From NCBI GenBank assembly GCA_019096155.1, contig JAHCVI010000006.1, forward strand, positions 1,922,001 through 1,986,000: 64,000 bases of DNA, given 5' to 3'. The notes beneath the pieces are model-generated. The model saw nothing but the letters and a program-made list of their open reading frames with translations, was not told the DNA's origin and searched no databases. This DNA comes from Staphylotrichum longicolle (Eukaryota > Ascomycota > Sordariomycetes > Sordariales > Chaetomiaceae). Position numbers and translations under genes: made by a program. Of this stretch, positions 36,931-47,153 are shown one piece after another; the stretch's first letter is position 1, and the number at the start of each line of letters is the position of its first letter.

Positions 36931-36992
36931 AATACCTATATTGGGTTATTAAGAAAGTTAATGTTAAGTGTAAAGATAATGTGTAACGCGAA

Positions 36993-37038
36993 AAAGTGGC
37001 CGACTCGCTTATCTGGTCGACTCGCTTATCATGCACGT
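36993..37038 (-). repeat. Right terminal inverted repeat of outer pogo element
   Basis: Inverted partner of 1471-1516 with the same doubled CGACTCGCTT motif, ending in ..GCACGT followed by TA. Confidence 0.85.
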
Positions 37039-37040
37039 TA

Positions 37041-37545
37041 CATTGTAATGATAAAATGCCTCGCAGCTAACAGCAACGCTTCTTGCACGTGTTTTGCTTC
37101 CATGTCATGCCATGGCTAAGGCCAGACACACTTTGCGGACCACATACACCACAACCATCTCTTCTCCAGGATAGCTGATGGAATCTCAAAACAAAAACTC
37201 TGCTCGGCGAAAAAGAGGATGAATCGAGGGCTGATTCACACACACTGTCGCTGATCAAGACTTGTTTCCGCTTTTGCCTGGTCACACCTGAGCCGCTCCT
37301 TGCACAACCTGCAACTCCTTCAACTGCACAGGCTGACTGTGTTTTCTTCCCTTATCAACCTCCTTTCCCGTCCTCACCACCACATACGACCACATCCGCG
37401 CGAAAATACGGGATCCCGTCCGCTCTCCCCTCGTCAAGCGCGCGAGAGCCAGACTAGTAGTTGGGTCGATGACGACCAGCGAATCCCTGGTGTTGTATGT
37501 TTTTTTTGCTTGTTTAGCCGTGCCATTAACGCTCCGCACCGCGCC
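37041..37545. other. Right flank of the island with a dispersed-repeat relic
   Basis: First host-like sequence after the island. On the minus strand 37539-37282 a frame with TYNTRDSLVVIDPTTSLAL resembles one at 43279-43094 (TYNTKDLLVAADRTPNLA) at both DNA and protein level, so it is probably a fragment of a dispersed repeat and not a host gene. Confidence 0.35.
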
Positions 37546-37547
37546 TC

Positions 37548-38311
37548 CTATTCAACTCGAAACGTCTTCATCAAGCCCTGGATTCCTTCAAGGGCCACTC
37601 CGATGGCCGACGGGGAGACATTCTTGCCCGCCATAACACCGTGAACATAGGCTCCGCCGACGAGTCGATGCCGATCCCCGCCCGGCATGACGCCCTCGAG
37701 ATCAGGCGGCACTCTCCTCATCAGCAACGGCACGCGCGACCCGGGGACTATGCAGACCAGGTCACCAACCTGGACGCACTCGGACCCCATCCCAAGATAT
37801 CCTCCGGCCGTTCTAAGCAGCCTCAGATGCTGGCTCAAAGATAATGGCGTCAGATACTGGCTCATGCTCACTGCGCTGCAGCTCTGCGTGTTGAATTTCT
37901 CATCCAACAGCCCCCCAAAGCGAGAAACCAAACTGCTCCATGCGCTGTTATCGTCTTGATAATCCCCGCCAGAACTGCGACCGCATGCGAAGTTGTCACG
38001 CGGAACCATTTGGCGAAGGAGGCGCCTAGGGAACGACTGTTGTGCTCGTCAACGAGCCGGGGCGGAGATCCCGCCGTATCTACGATCAGGGTCCTCCAGA
38101 AGACGTCCACCTTGTGCTCGCCGCTGCCGTCGCAATATGCCGTCTCCATCGACTGAACAATCTCAAGCCACCCGGGAAACACAGCTCCTTGCAAGACCGC
38201 CTGCTTCGTCTCGCCCACCATGGCCACACGGTCCAACTCAATCCCCACCAACCTCAACACCCTCCCCTCCCCCTCCACAACCACCCTCTGCGTCAGCCCT
38301 GAGGTGAGCAA
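37548..38311 (-). pseudogene. HET-type (heterokaryon incompatibility) protein, C-terminal fragment with frameshift
   Basis: Minus strand. The upstream frame (38311-37868) has LVGIELDRVAMVGE, the segment VDVFWRTLIVDTAG and a GASFAKWF stretch. The downstream frame (38009-37548) has GGYLGMGSECVQVGDLVCIV, GSRVPLLMR, and HRLVGGAYVHGVMAGKN. These are the usual C-terminal landmarks of fungal HET-domain proteins (membership inferred from family knowledge). The two frames must be joined near 37930-37960; I see no convincing intron, so a frameshift is likely. The HET domain itself should lie further 5', but only about 155 bp separate it from the next gene, so the gene is truncated. HET proteins mediate non-self recognition and cell death between fungal strains. 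Confidence 0.72.
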
Positions 38312-38466
38312 AATGGACTGTGAACGAGCAGCTCCGAGGGCTGAGTCATGCCGGCCTGGATCCCATTGGATGAAATGAGCCTCGCTAGGCAGCCATCAAG
38401 CCTAATGTCACAATCTTGCCCGGACCGCAAGCACCACCTAACTTTTGCGCACGGCAAGTTTTAACA

Positions 38467-39426
38467 ATGTCTCGATACCGCTTCTCCTACGTCCCCGGTT
38501 ACTTTGTGGACGGTCCCGAAGCCGCCAAGGCGTGTGCGGGCTCCAAGCTCACAACCCAACTCAACCTCGGCTTGCGGGAGAGAATCTACGACACTCCGGG
38601 GGATGCAGCTGGAGAAAGCCTTTGGGTCCGGTTTACCAAGCATTTGGAGTGGTTAAACAACAACAGCCCTCAAGGCGTATCATACAAGCTGTTCTATCTC
38701 CTGCGCCATGGGCTGAGTGTGCACAATATGGTCATGGAAAAAGTGGGAGGAGAAGCCTGGAAGGTACGTGGAGTGCACTCGAACATGGCCTCTTGGTGCC
38801 GAATGGTGTGCTTTACATGTGCCTAACTGTCGCCGCAGAGTCACTGGTCTCACTTAGAGTCAGACGGTGAAGTGACATGGGTTGACGCCAAGCTCATGGA
38901 AGATGGCATCGGCCTCGCCCGGCAGCTTGGACACCTCTGGCTGGAGTGGGCCGGCACCACGGGCGTGCCTCTGCCGGAGACTCTGTACACCAGCCCTCTG
39001 GCTCGCTGTCTCGAGACAACCAAACTCGTATACGCACCCGTCATGGCCAAGCACGAGATAAACTTCCAACCGGTCGTCAAGGAGCTGCTGAGGGAGCGTC
39101 TTACCAACCACACTTGCGACAAGCGAAGCACTCGGCTGTGGATTGCCGAACACTACCCCGAATACGTGCTCGACCAGGATTTTGAAATGGAGGATACCTT
39201 GTGGCGGGCCGATCGGTATGAAACGAACGACGAGCACGTGGCCAGGAAACGCAGACTTCTCGAGGACATCTTCGCCAACGATAAATCCACATTTCTCTCG
39301 TTGACAACTCACTCGTACGCCATCTCGGCCATCCTCGAACTCGTTGAGGCACCGCACTTTTGTGTCAGTGAAGGAGCCATTGTCCCCTTGCTCATCAAAG
39401 CCGAGGAAGTGAAGAGGGAAGTGTAG
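38467..39426 (+). CDS. Histidine phosphatase superfamily protein (phosphoglycerate-mutase type, Pmu1-like)
   Basis: Two exons, 38467-38763 and 38839-39426. The intron of 75 bp has GTACGT donor, CTAAC branch (38823) and GCAG acceptor, and removing it keeps phase. Product 294 residues. Catalytic signature LLRHGLSVHN with RHG at residues 80-82; second Arg in SPLARCLETT (about R155), acidic residue in ELLRER (about E181), and second His in LTTHSYA (about H257), all in the right order for the 2H-phosphatase fold. No signal peptide is apparent, so it is probably cytosolic. The substrate cannot be told from sequence; fungal members include broad phosphatases such as yeast Pmu1. The ATG sits in a good context (aacaATGtc), 155 bp from the HET fragment, which lies on the other strand. 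Confidence 0.9.
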
Positions 39427-39723
39427 GATGACACACTGGGCTCAAAGCTGTGCAGTCTCACGCTCCGGAGTCTGGCGACTGTTTAGCTGGTTAGTTATGA
39501 GCTTCAATACGAGAGAGAAAGCTGTGCAGATGATCCAGAGAGGAAATATGTAGGTCTTCTTGAGGCAGCCCGAGTTACTCCGCTGCCCAAGCAAGTTCTG
39601 CCTGGGAAATACTGCGAGTCAATATCTCTAGTTTGAACTGAGGCTAGCTACTTCAGTCCAAATCAGAAGAATCCCGGAAATCGCTAACAAAACCATTCAT
39701 GACTCCCATTGTGACTGCGTCCT

Positions 39724-41691
39724 TCAGATATCACTCTCAACTGCCCAATGAAACTTGCCGCTCCATGTCCCAGCACAGATTTCCCTCACTTCTCGGCACA
39801 TTGACGAGTTGTGAAAATCCTCTTGTATCTCAGAAGAGATACTGCTTCTAATCTCAGGGTGCTTGTCCTTCTCTTGTCGTCTCTTTTCCTGAAGCGTCTC
39901 GACCACATGGGGCGGCAGCGGAATCCCCATCCTGTCGAAGTGGTCCCAAGCTTCAAGGAAGTAGTGTTCCATGATAACACCAATCAGGGAGGTCTGCTCG
40001 ACTTCGGAAAGTCCAAAATACATATCCTTTTCCCGCTGGTAGTCCTCCTCGGACATGAACTTCTCTCCGCCAAGGGCACTGTACGCGCCCTCTTTGGAGC
40101 ACAACAGAACCAGAAAGCGAAACCTGTCATAACCACCGAAGCGGTCAAAATATGGATCCATGCCATAGTCGTCATCGCCGTAGTCACGGAACGTGACGCC
40201 GCGATCATTGTGTCGAGGGCAGGGCGCCTCGAAGGGACTGACGAGCAAGGTCATCTCCTCTTCGCAGGACGCTGGTGAAGTTTTCCTCAGAATGCAACGA
40301 CAGCCCATATATCGATGGACTGCGTTGAGTAGCGGCTCCCATTTGATGACCAGACGGCGACAGACGAGTTCGATATCAGGATCGTCTCTGAGTTTGGCTC
40401 GCCGTGCGCTTTCACTCGCTTCATCAGCGGCAGATGACCCTTGCTGAGTCGACATGGTGGCTGCGCCTGTTGGGGAGGTTGTGGCTTGCTTCGAGCGAGA
40501 CACGACGAGGAGGTCGCGATAATCATCATTCAGTGGGCCATGTATATCCCGAAGCTCGCCGGGAAAGACCGTCGGCTCGATCTCCAAGAATCCCAGCTTG
40601 CAGGACTTGCTGCAAAAGATTGTCAGAAAATATGTAAAAGAGCTGTGAAATTGCGTCTGCAGTATTACTTGCCAGGTGTAAAATCTTCCAGAGCCCCGAC
40701 GCGGATGAGGTTTTCGACAGCGAATGCATTTCCGTGACCTGGTGGGCATATTCCATCCCCACGGTGTGGCTAGAGCAAAGGCAAGCTTGAGGTACCGCCA
40801 ACTTTCTGGGATAGCGGTGCAGTCGTCGCCAATGGGCAGGCTCTGGGTTTCTTCGAAGTTCCAAATCATGATATGCCCCTTGGCAATCTGGGACCTTCCT
40901 GGCAACTTGTTCCTCTTGTACTTCACTCCGAGGACCTCGAGTAAAACCTGAGATGATGGTCAGAACAGTCCAAACATGGTATCAAATATGGCCTTCTCAC
41001 TTTACGGGAGGAACAAAGTGACAGAGGCACCAAGAACGGCTCGTCTAAGCCATCATCCACCCAAATATGGTCCTTGGGCGAACCAGTCTCCCAAGGGTAG
41101 CCCAGTTCCCTAGGCCGTCGCTCGGAATGCAGTTCGTTTAATTGGCGCATCATCTCGCACATTTGACTTTGCGCCGTTCTCATGGTTTCGTGTAATGCAA
41201 CATTCAGCTTCCTATGGCGGGCAACACGGACAGAGGTTAGACTTGACGGCGGACACTGGGGGCGAGAAATGCAAGACCATGACTTACAAGATGACCTGAT
41301 CCCGAAGCAGTTGAAGGCGCTTCAACAGGTCTTCCACATTCTTGCCCGAACGGTTGCTAGCAATGGCTTTTCTCAGGCTTGCAAGACGAAACCTCCCTCG
41401 TTGCTCGCCGTCTTCGATCTTGGCCAGGGCCTTGAGGATCTCTTCCGAGATGTCGGTGCATTCGTCGAGGAGAGGCTCGTAATCGCGCCAGTTCTGTGGA
41501 CTTTGCATCAAGGCCAGAACGCGAGAGTTCCTGATGTCATCCATGGATTTTATAACGTCTGCCGCAACCAGCTTTGCTGTCTTGCCGCCTGAACTGTCGT
41601 GTATCCCAGCCGCCCCCGACAAGATCTTGAAGCCAAGATCAAGAAAGGTGACGACTGCCGCAGCTAGTCCTACAGCTGTGATGGGATCCAT
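39724..41691 (-). CDS. Fungal STAND-type N-terminal domain / ubiquitin-like domain protein
   Basis: Minus strand, exons 41691-41288, 41211-41001 and 40947-39724. Two GT..AG introns (76 and 53 bp) preserve phase. A third, GC..AG intron at 40672-40610 (63 bp, in frame) is proposed. Product about 591 residues with it spliced out. The N-terminus MDPITAVGLAAAVVTFLDLGFKI is typical of the N-terminal domain of fungal NACHT/STAND proteins. A ubiquitin-like segment follows at about 192-270 (PFLVPLSLCSS.., GHIMIWNFEE). Splicing the third intron gives CxxC-x14-CxxC (residues 279-300), a small zinc site. The rest is acidic/aromatic without a recognised domain; no NACHT or repeat domain follows. Start chosen at the conserved MDPI; an upstream in-frame extension to 41787 is possible. 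Shares a 373-bp divergent promoter with the next gene. Role inferred: signalling in non-self or stress response. Confidence 0.78.
40610..40672 (-). other. Candidate GC-AG intron
   Basis: Minus strand: exon ..ACCTG, donor GCAAGT, acceptor TTTTGCAG, exon CAAGTCC. Joining makes a TGC codon and a second CxxC. The 63-bp length leaves the frame open either way, so both spliced and retained forms would be translatable. Confidence 0.5.
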
Positions 41692-42064
41692 TTCTGACTT
41701 TCTCTGTGACCGGAAAGTTGTGGTTGCGTCGTGACGCTTGGGTGCAAGAATGCAGAAGTGTAGAGGGGAGGGGGATGGTGGAAGCATGAAGTTGGCGGAA
41801 GGTCATGGAATTCGAGGCTGCGAGGTGCATAGCCCCCTCACAAGCTCAACCAATGAGTCTTCAGGGAGACGGCAACCAACTGGAAAGGGGACGCAAGCTG
41901 CTCCAACTGAACCAACGCGAGCTGCGACACGATGTTCCGTCTCGCACAGCCTTTGCTCGAGAAGCTGCCCAAAACCCCTCGCAGCATCGCAGTATCGCAA
42001 CATCGCAGCGATCAACACTTCTTCTGCCCACCAACTAACAACGACTCAAACAGCTTCAACAACA
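41692..42064. promoter_or_regulatory. Shared divergent promoter region
   Basis: 373 bp between the start codons of the STAND-N/UBL gene (minus) and the C2H2-finger gene (plus). It holds short tandem units of CATCGCAG/TATCGCAA type at about 41980-42012. No TATA box is evident. Confidence 0.45.
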
Positions 42065-42816
42065 ATGGGCCTCACTACCATTCTGCGCGGCTTCAAAATT
42101 CCCGTAGTTGTGCTCGACCGCTTCCTGGAAGCCCACGGCATCAGGCCGACCTTTGGGTATTCGCCCATCTACAACTTTCCCACTATCCCCGGCATCGACT
42201 GCCCACCTGTCGACCCCCAGTCTGAATTCTTACGCAGCAGGGTAGGCGGCAGCGACACCGACAATCAGACGTGTATCTTCGTCCCCAACCGGCAGGGCGC
42301 TAATAAGTCAACGCACGCCTACGTGGCCTATGCCTACGTTATGATTTATTCCCAGCGCAAGATCAAGCTCGCGGCGGACCTGCCGGACCGACCGCCGCCT
42401 GGATTCGGCGAGCTACGCCGGGAGGTGCTGGGGTATGCGATGGCGGAGGAGCGTGCGCTTCTAGAGGTCACGGGCATGCAGCCGGACGAGGAGGGCGAGG
42501 ACCCAGCGAGTCTGCTGTTTGTGGTTGTGGCGGATGACCGGGAGTATCCGTACAAGGGGCCGTTTCTGCGGGAGGTGCGTTTCTATCGCTATCAAAATGT
42601 CCCCGCTTGCTTTGTCGATTCGATTTTCTTTACTGCTCTCATTTAAAGTAGGGTTCTTTACCGAGGAAAGCTACTGACAGCTTAATGCCTCCTTGGAAGG
42701 CGGACCTCCGGTGTCCCGAGTGCTCTCTCGTTTTTGAGAGTTGGCTCGATTTACAGACCCATCGAAAGGACGCACACAGAGTCGAGTTCAACGACGAGCT
42801 ACCCGAAAACCTTTGA
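42065..42816 (+). CDS. Hypothetical fungal protein with a C-terminal C2H2 zinc finger
   Basis: Exons 42065-42574 and 42652-42816. The intron is 77 bp (GTGCGT..TAG) and phase 0. Product 224 residues. Start MGLTTILRGFKIPVVVLDRFL; the frame is open further upstream, but this ATG has the context aacaATGgg and begins the conserved-looking part. The middle part (HAYVAYAYVMIYSQRKI, PPGFGELRREVLGYA, LLFVVVADDREYPYKG) resembles a conserved fungal family of unknown function (memory, not a search). Exon 2 supplies CPECSLVFESWLDLQTHRKDAH: C191, C194, H207, H212, a proper C2H2 finger. If the intron is not removed the protein ends at 42646 without the finger. Nucleic acid or protein binding is possible; function unknown. 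Confidence 0.72.
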
Positions 42817-45394
42817 TACATGACCAGTGAACGCAGCTAGGTAGCAGGTACTGGTTTATAAGTCATGGGAGATGTCATCCGGTGCATCCCCTTGGATATG
42901 TTGGACAGTCAAATCGGCTTCGCGCTTGCCAAGTACTCTGCTAACACGCAAAAAAAGACGACTATAAATTCCGTTTTCGTTCCAAGCCGTTTCCCGTTTG
43001 TTGAGAGTACCTACCGGGAGTTCCTGCAATGTCAAGCCCGTGTGAGCCGGGCTGCGTTCAGTCCACCGTCTTAGATGACCCGGGCCACCCCATCTAGCGC
43101 ATTAACAAGGGGGGTATACAGAACAAAACTGAGCCCCCGGTTACCATATAGAACGTGAGTTCTCTCGCTAGATTAGGAGTTCGGTCAGCGGCAACCAGCA
43201 AGTCCTTGGTGTTATACGTACCTTTTTCAAGTTTTCCTTGTTTTTTCCCCAGCTCTTCCGGCTCTTTGGCGTTGCGCAAGCTTTGAGAGCCTTGCCAGCC
43301 CTTGCAGCGGCCCAGCGGCGAACCAACCGTGGTGTGGGCCGCGGCGCATCGATCCGGTCCGCGCCCTACATCGGAACGGCCAGGTTAGTCTGGCGCTTAT
43401 GTGGCAGGAAGGCATCGACGCTTTCGCAAGCCTTTGAGGCACCGCATTTCTACAGTCCTGTAGCGTTCATCCATATAGCGTACTCCATGATGGCTTTACT
43501 GCACGAGACCGTGCCCGCCCTTGGGGATACTTGGGTCAAATGCCCTCGGATCCTTAGCCGTCACGCAATATCTACTCAGGACGACGACATCCGGCCGGGA
43601 AAGACAAGCTCGCGAAAAGCTTCAAAGACAGGCCGAGTACACAGTAAGTCCTTGAACTTGACCTGACGGGGCAGGCGAGGCGTCTTGATCGCGTGTAACC
43701 TGGCAGGGGGATGGCCAAGAATCGGGCCAGTAGGCTAGGTACCTTTGGTTTTGAACAAGTGTTCACAGCCCCCAAACCTCGTGCTTCAGGACTTGGGACA
43801 ACCCATGTCACGGCCAAAAAGACCAGGCAGGAGGGCTGAGGTGAAGTGCCGACGAGGAGCATCCCAGGATCGGAAGCGATGGCCCGGCTGCTGTGGCCCC
43901 CGATGATGCTTCTGGTGGTGTCCTCAATGGCGTCGAGACATGGGTTGAGTCTCTTCTAGGTTTGGCTGGAGCCAATCGATCTCAAGGCGTCCGATCTCAC
44001 TTTTTTTTTTGCGTCGGTGAGCTGAGTCGGAAGCGGGTTTCAAAAAGGTGGCTTGCCACAAACTCGACCTCTCACAGCCAATGAGATCGCCCCCCCCCCC
44101 CACCCCCTTCCCCTCGCCTTGGGACGCAAAACATGCCTTCAGCCACCGTGGCGGCCTCTGCTGCGCCAGAGACGCGGGACGTATTGGTCTTTATCACGCC
44201 GAAGTCGCTGACGTCCCGAGCATTATGCCACATGACCTCGTTGTTGAGATCGGTCGGCACCCTGGACTTTGGTGGCGCTCAGAACGTGAAGCGGAAGCAG
44301 AAGCAGAAGCCAGACAGAGCCGCGTATCAGTACCAACGGGCGTTCAGCTCGCGCTGCGCGTCTGTACTTCAAATCGTTGAATGCCCGCCGGCCCCTGAGC
44401 ATGCCCGACGTGCCCAGAGACCGCCATGGCAAGATCTGGAGCCATTCAAGTAACTTTCCGCAATTGACCCTGTCTCGCGCTGCCAACACACCATCCATGA
44501 TCTGGCATGCTTTGGAGAGGATTCGGTCCGAACAGTCCCCGTATCTCTAAATATATCCAGTTGACAGCCCAAGGCGTCGGGGTTAAGTGGACCTACCGGC
44601 CTCTGGAACCCAGCTGCCGGCTCTCAGTGCCCTGGTTGCAATTGATTCGGTTCGGCAGTCATCAACATCCGTCGATAACCCGCGCGGGAGCTTACCAACA
44701 GACGTCATAGAGCACAGGCACAGCTCGGCGAATGACGCGGCTCGCATCCCCGTCTGGTCGGGCTGATGGGCCTAGCCGCCCTGTTGCCAGATCAGTTCGC
44801 CGTGCCAGATAATGCGAAACCAACCATCTCGGTGTGACTCTCCCTGCCCGAGGTCGTTGGAGGGGGTGGCAGCGCAAGCCGTGCTCCCCCTGTGTCCTAG
44901 CGTCCGCATCGTAGCTGGTGGGAGGGGCGGTGGTCGTTCGAGAACGTTCGTGTCAAGGCCGAACCCCTCCGGCAGGGCGATGCTGGTGCTCGACGGAGCA
45001 GATTGAGCCCTATTTTCCCCCCCACCCAAGCCTGGCGTGACTCGAGCAATCTCAGATGCCCATCCATAATGCCAAGTCGCAGGCTGCCGACTTGGCTTTG
45101 TTGATGTTTCCCCCCTCCCCCCTCTCCGCCCAATGATTGAAGACGGCGAACCTGGTGGTGCCTGCTGGCGAGCCTCAGACTTGAGAGCTGTGTAACGGCC
45201 GGTGGCTCCGCCACTTCCCCTTTCCTCCATGTTCATGAGTCCTTATATGTGGATAGTCGCTCCGCACCTCTTCGTCCTGTGTCATCACTTCGTCCTGTGT
45301 CGTCTCTTCCTGTCTCGTTTCTTCCCCTGTCGTCTCTTCCCGTCTCGTTTCTGCCCTTGTCGTTTCTTCCCATCCGCCTCTTTGTCCTCTGCCC
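42817..45394. other. Intergenic region, no supported gene
   Basis: Overlapping frames on both strands but no convincing domain. Contains the second copy of the TYNT-type repeat relic (43279-43094, minus), a T9 run at about 44001, a C14 run at about 44091-44104, and a pyrimidine-rich imperfect tandem repeat at about 45283-45380 just upstream of the next gene. Confidence 0.4.
45283..45380 (+). repeat. Pyrimidine-rich imperfect tandem repeat upstream of membrane-protein gene
   Basis: Repeated TTCGTCCTGTGTC / GTCTCTTCCTGTCTCGTTTC units of about 12-20 bp, all CT-rich on the plus strand. It lies about 15-110 bp before the start codon at 45395, in the position of a fungal CT-rich promoter/5' leader. 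Confidence 0.45.
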
Positions 45395-46522
45395 ATGGCC
45401 TGGTCCCAATGGACACACACTCCGAGCCGGATGCTGGACGCCCGGTGGAGTCTGTTCCCTTTCGTACATCCAAACGGCACTGCCGTCGAATGCGGGTTCC
45501 TTGTACAGATCGAGCTTTCAAGTGATGCGGTACGTTTCACTCACACAGATACCCCTCCACACGGCTCCAGATTTTCCCGTCGCTGACCTGTCTCCCGACG
45601 TGATAGGCTCTTGTGTCATTTGTCATCCCGACAGTGGCACAGGTCGTACTGCTGGCCTTGGTGTTCTGGTACCGCTTCAAAGAGGCGCGCCACGCCGACG
45701 GTACCAGGTATTTCGACGCTTTCAAGGTGGCCATGCATAACATCAACTTGGCCATGCTCCCCTGGGTTTTAGGGCTAGATATCTACGGCTTGGTGTATCA
45801 GGACAGTTTGGACTGGCTCCGTGTTGGCTGCATACTTTACATGGCCGGCCTTTATGCATGCCAGATCATCCTTACCGCTGTGGCCGTTCCCCGCTACATA
45901 TGGGACAAGCCAGTCATCGGACTGGGAATAAGTTGCCTGGCGGTCCTGGCAATTCCAACCTGGTACACGTTCGCGGCCAAGTTCCGTCGGGCGTTCGACG
46001 CTGCTCCCCACTGCTACGACCAAGATCAGCCGACCGAGTTCGCCGAAGTCTTGGGAATTGGGAGCGCCATCTTCGTTGTACAAGCTTTTATCCTGGCTCT
46101 TGCCACGTTCCTGAACTGGGACAAGCCAGGAGCTGGAGCACTAAGCAAGCCCTCGACTGAGCTTCAGCGGCTGGCATGGTGGCCGCTCTGGTGTGTTGCG
46201 CTATTCCTCGTCGTGCCGCTCGGGTTATTGGTCCTCATCACCGTCTTCCTGCTGAACGACATCAACGCGGTCCGTCCATGGATGAATCCGGCCGAATCAC
46301 ACATGGGCCTCAGCGAGTTCCTGATTGTTCTCGTTGCAGCTGGGGCAGTCGCAACTACTTTTTACAACGCCGCTGATCTCGATAGTAAGTCGACCGAGAC
46401 ACCGCCGCCACATTCCCTGATCGATGCTCGCCGATGGCTGGCTGACCTGATTCACAGATAAGGCTCAGAGATTCCTCCTCGCTGTATACGACAGAGTCTC
46501 CAGACGCAACAGAAACCCGTGA
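45395..46522 (+). CDS. Seven-helix integral membrane protein, function unknown
   Basis: Three exons: 45395-45529, 45607-46384, 46458-46522. Introns of 77 and 73 bp have GTACGT/GTAAGT donors, CTGAC branch sites and TAG/CAG acceptors, and all phases fit. Product 325 residues. The N-terminus (about 45 residues) precedes seven hydrophobic segments, among them VIPTVAQVVLLALVFW, CILYMAGLYACQIILTAVAV, IGLGISCLAVLAIPTW, FVVQAFILALATFL, WCVALFLVVPLGLLVLITVF and FLIVLVAAGAVATTF. It ends in a short basic tail (DRVSRRNRNP). The arrangement recalls small fungal seven-transmembrane proteins, but I do not recognise a family or ligand. Probably plasma membrane or endomembrane. Tail-to-tail with the CHAT gene. 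Confidence 0.75.
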
Positions 46523-46710
46523 GGCGATTGTCTGGCCGTTCTTACTCATCAATCGATATGTCGTTCGCGGGAAGAACAAAAAAAAAACAACCTGGGTGGG
46601 CTTGCGGAAGTGAAGGTGGCCGCAGGAATGGAGCAGCAACAAGGGCTGTATGTGAACCAGGCCTGGACCTTCTCTCTAGACAGCAGGGCTGGTGAGGGGA
46701 GGCCGAAGCG
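46523..46710. other. 3' flank
   Basis: Short intergenic stretch with an A9 run at about 46579; possibly the degenerate beginning of the TPR relic that follows. Confidence 0.4.
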
Positions 46711-46848
46711 ATGTACCAGCGGGTACTGGACTTCAGGGAGGAGGCGTTTGGGAGGGATCATTCACTGATGCTGGACATGGTCGACACTCGTTTGGATAAC
46801 CTCTGCAAAGGGCTGGGCAGGCTGGACGATTCATGGATTTCAGGTTGA
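46711..46848 (+). pseudogene. Kinesin-light-chain-type TPR fragment (relic of a TPR/STAND protein)
   Basis: A 45-codon frame reading MYQRVLDFREEAFGRDH..LMLDMVDTRLDNLCKGLGRLDDS. This closely follows the fungal TPR_10/TPR_12 unit (MYQRAL..KE..LG.DH..TLDTV.NL..LY...G.LDEA, family knowledge). No promoter-proximal domain or further units are readable; the preceding ~30 bp look like the previous unit out of frame. Such near-identical TPR arrays are common at the C-terminus of fungal NLR-like proteins, so this is probably a remnant of one. Confidence 0.5.
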
Positions 46849-47153
46849 CTTGTATGCTGTAAACTCGAGCTAGTCTTTACTGAAGAAGGAACAGAGGGAA
46901 AATTGTGGCTGGGCCGGATAGAGCATGTGAGAAGATGAAGCTGATCCAGAGAGAGACAAGCGAGATTCGTAACTGGGGTTGAATAGTTGGAGAGTAGGCT
47001 TCAGGCTGGGTTACTCAGTAATACTAAACGACGAGGACCCGCAGACAAGAGGGCAGAAGAAGTCAAGACCTAAGCAGCAGGAAAGGACTTACGGGCTTCG
47101 AAAACCCGGGATCCATTCTGAAAACCGATGCATGTAGTCATAGTTGATCTCGT
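46849..47153. other. Intergenic, no feature seen
   Basis: About 300 bp between the TPR relic and the stop codon of the CHAT gene on the other strand; purine-rich, nothing recognisable. Confidence 0.4.

Larger units (their letters stand above)
1471..37038 (-). mobile_element. Outer pogo/Fot1-type DNA transposon, RIP-mutated and split by nested retroelements
   Basis: Terminal inverted repeats starting ACGTG are found at 1471 and (inverted) ending at 37038, each flanked by TA (1469-1470 and 37039-37040), the Tc1/mariner/pogo target duplication. The element's own sequence is 1471-3229 plus 36936-37038, about 1.86 kb in all, the same size as the second pogo element at 5294-7151. The left part is recognisable as a minus-strand, C-to-T-mutated relative of that element, from its 3' untranslated region through the DDE domain to the N-terminus. 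Gypsy-A inserted within the first few codons of the transposase. Everything between 3230 and 36935 is later insertion. Confidence 0.9.

Noticed and set aside
1471..37038. Tandem direct repeats in element ends considered as CRISPR-like
   Set aside because: Only two units per end, no spacers, eukaryotic context; they are transposon subterminal repeats.
39811..40278. Plus-strand frame (155 codons)
   Set aside because: Antisense to the STAND-N/UBL gene, no recognisable features.
41738..42064. Upstream extension of the C2H2-finger gene to 41738
   Set aside because: Would run through the divergent promoter; Ser/Thr/Gln-rich and unlike the compact conserved start at 42065.
43238..43666. 142-codon plus-strand frame, briefly similar to the phosphatase C-terminus (EAPHF)
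   Set aside because: Match limited to a few residues; no RHG motif or other family residues.
44091..44104. C14 homopolymer as a regulatory site
   Set aside because: Simple sequence; may be partly a sequencing artefact, and no gene is adjacent.
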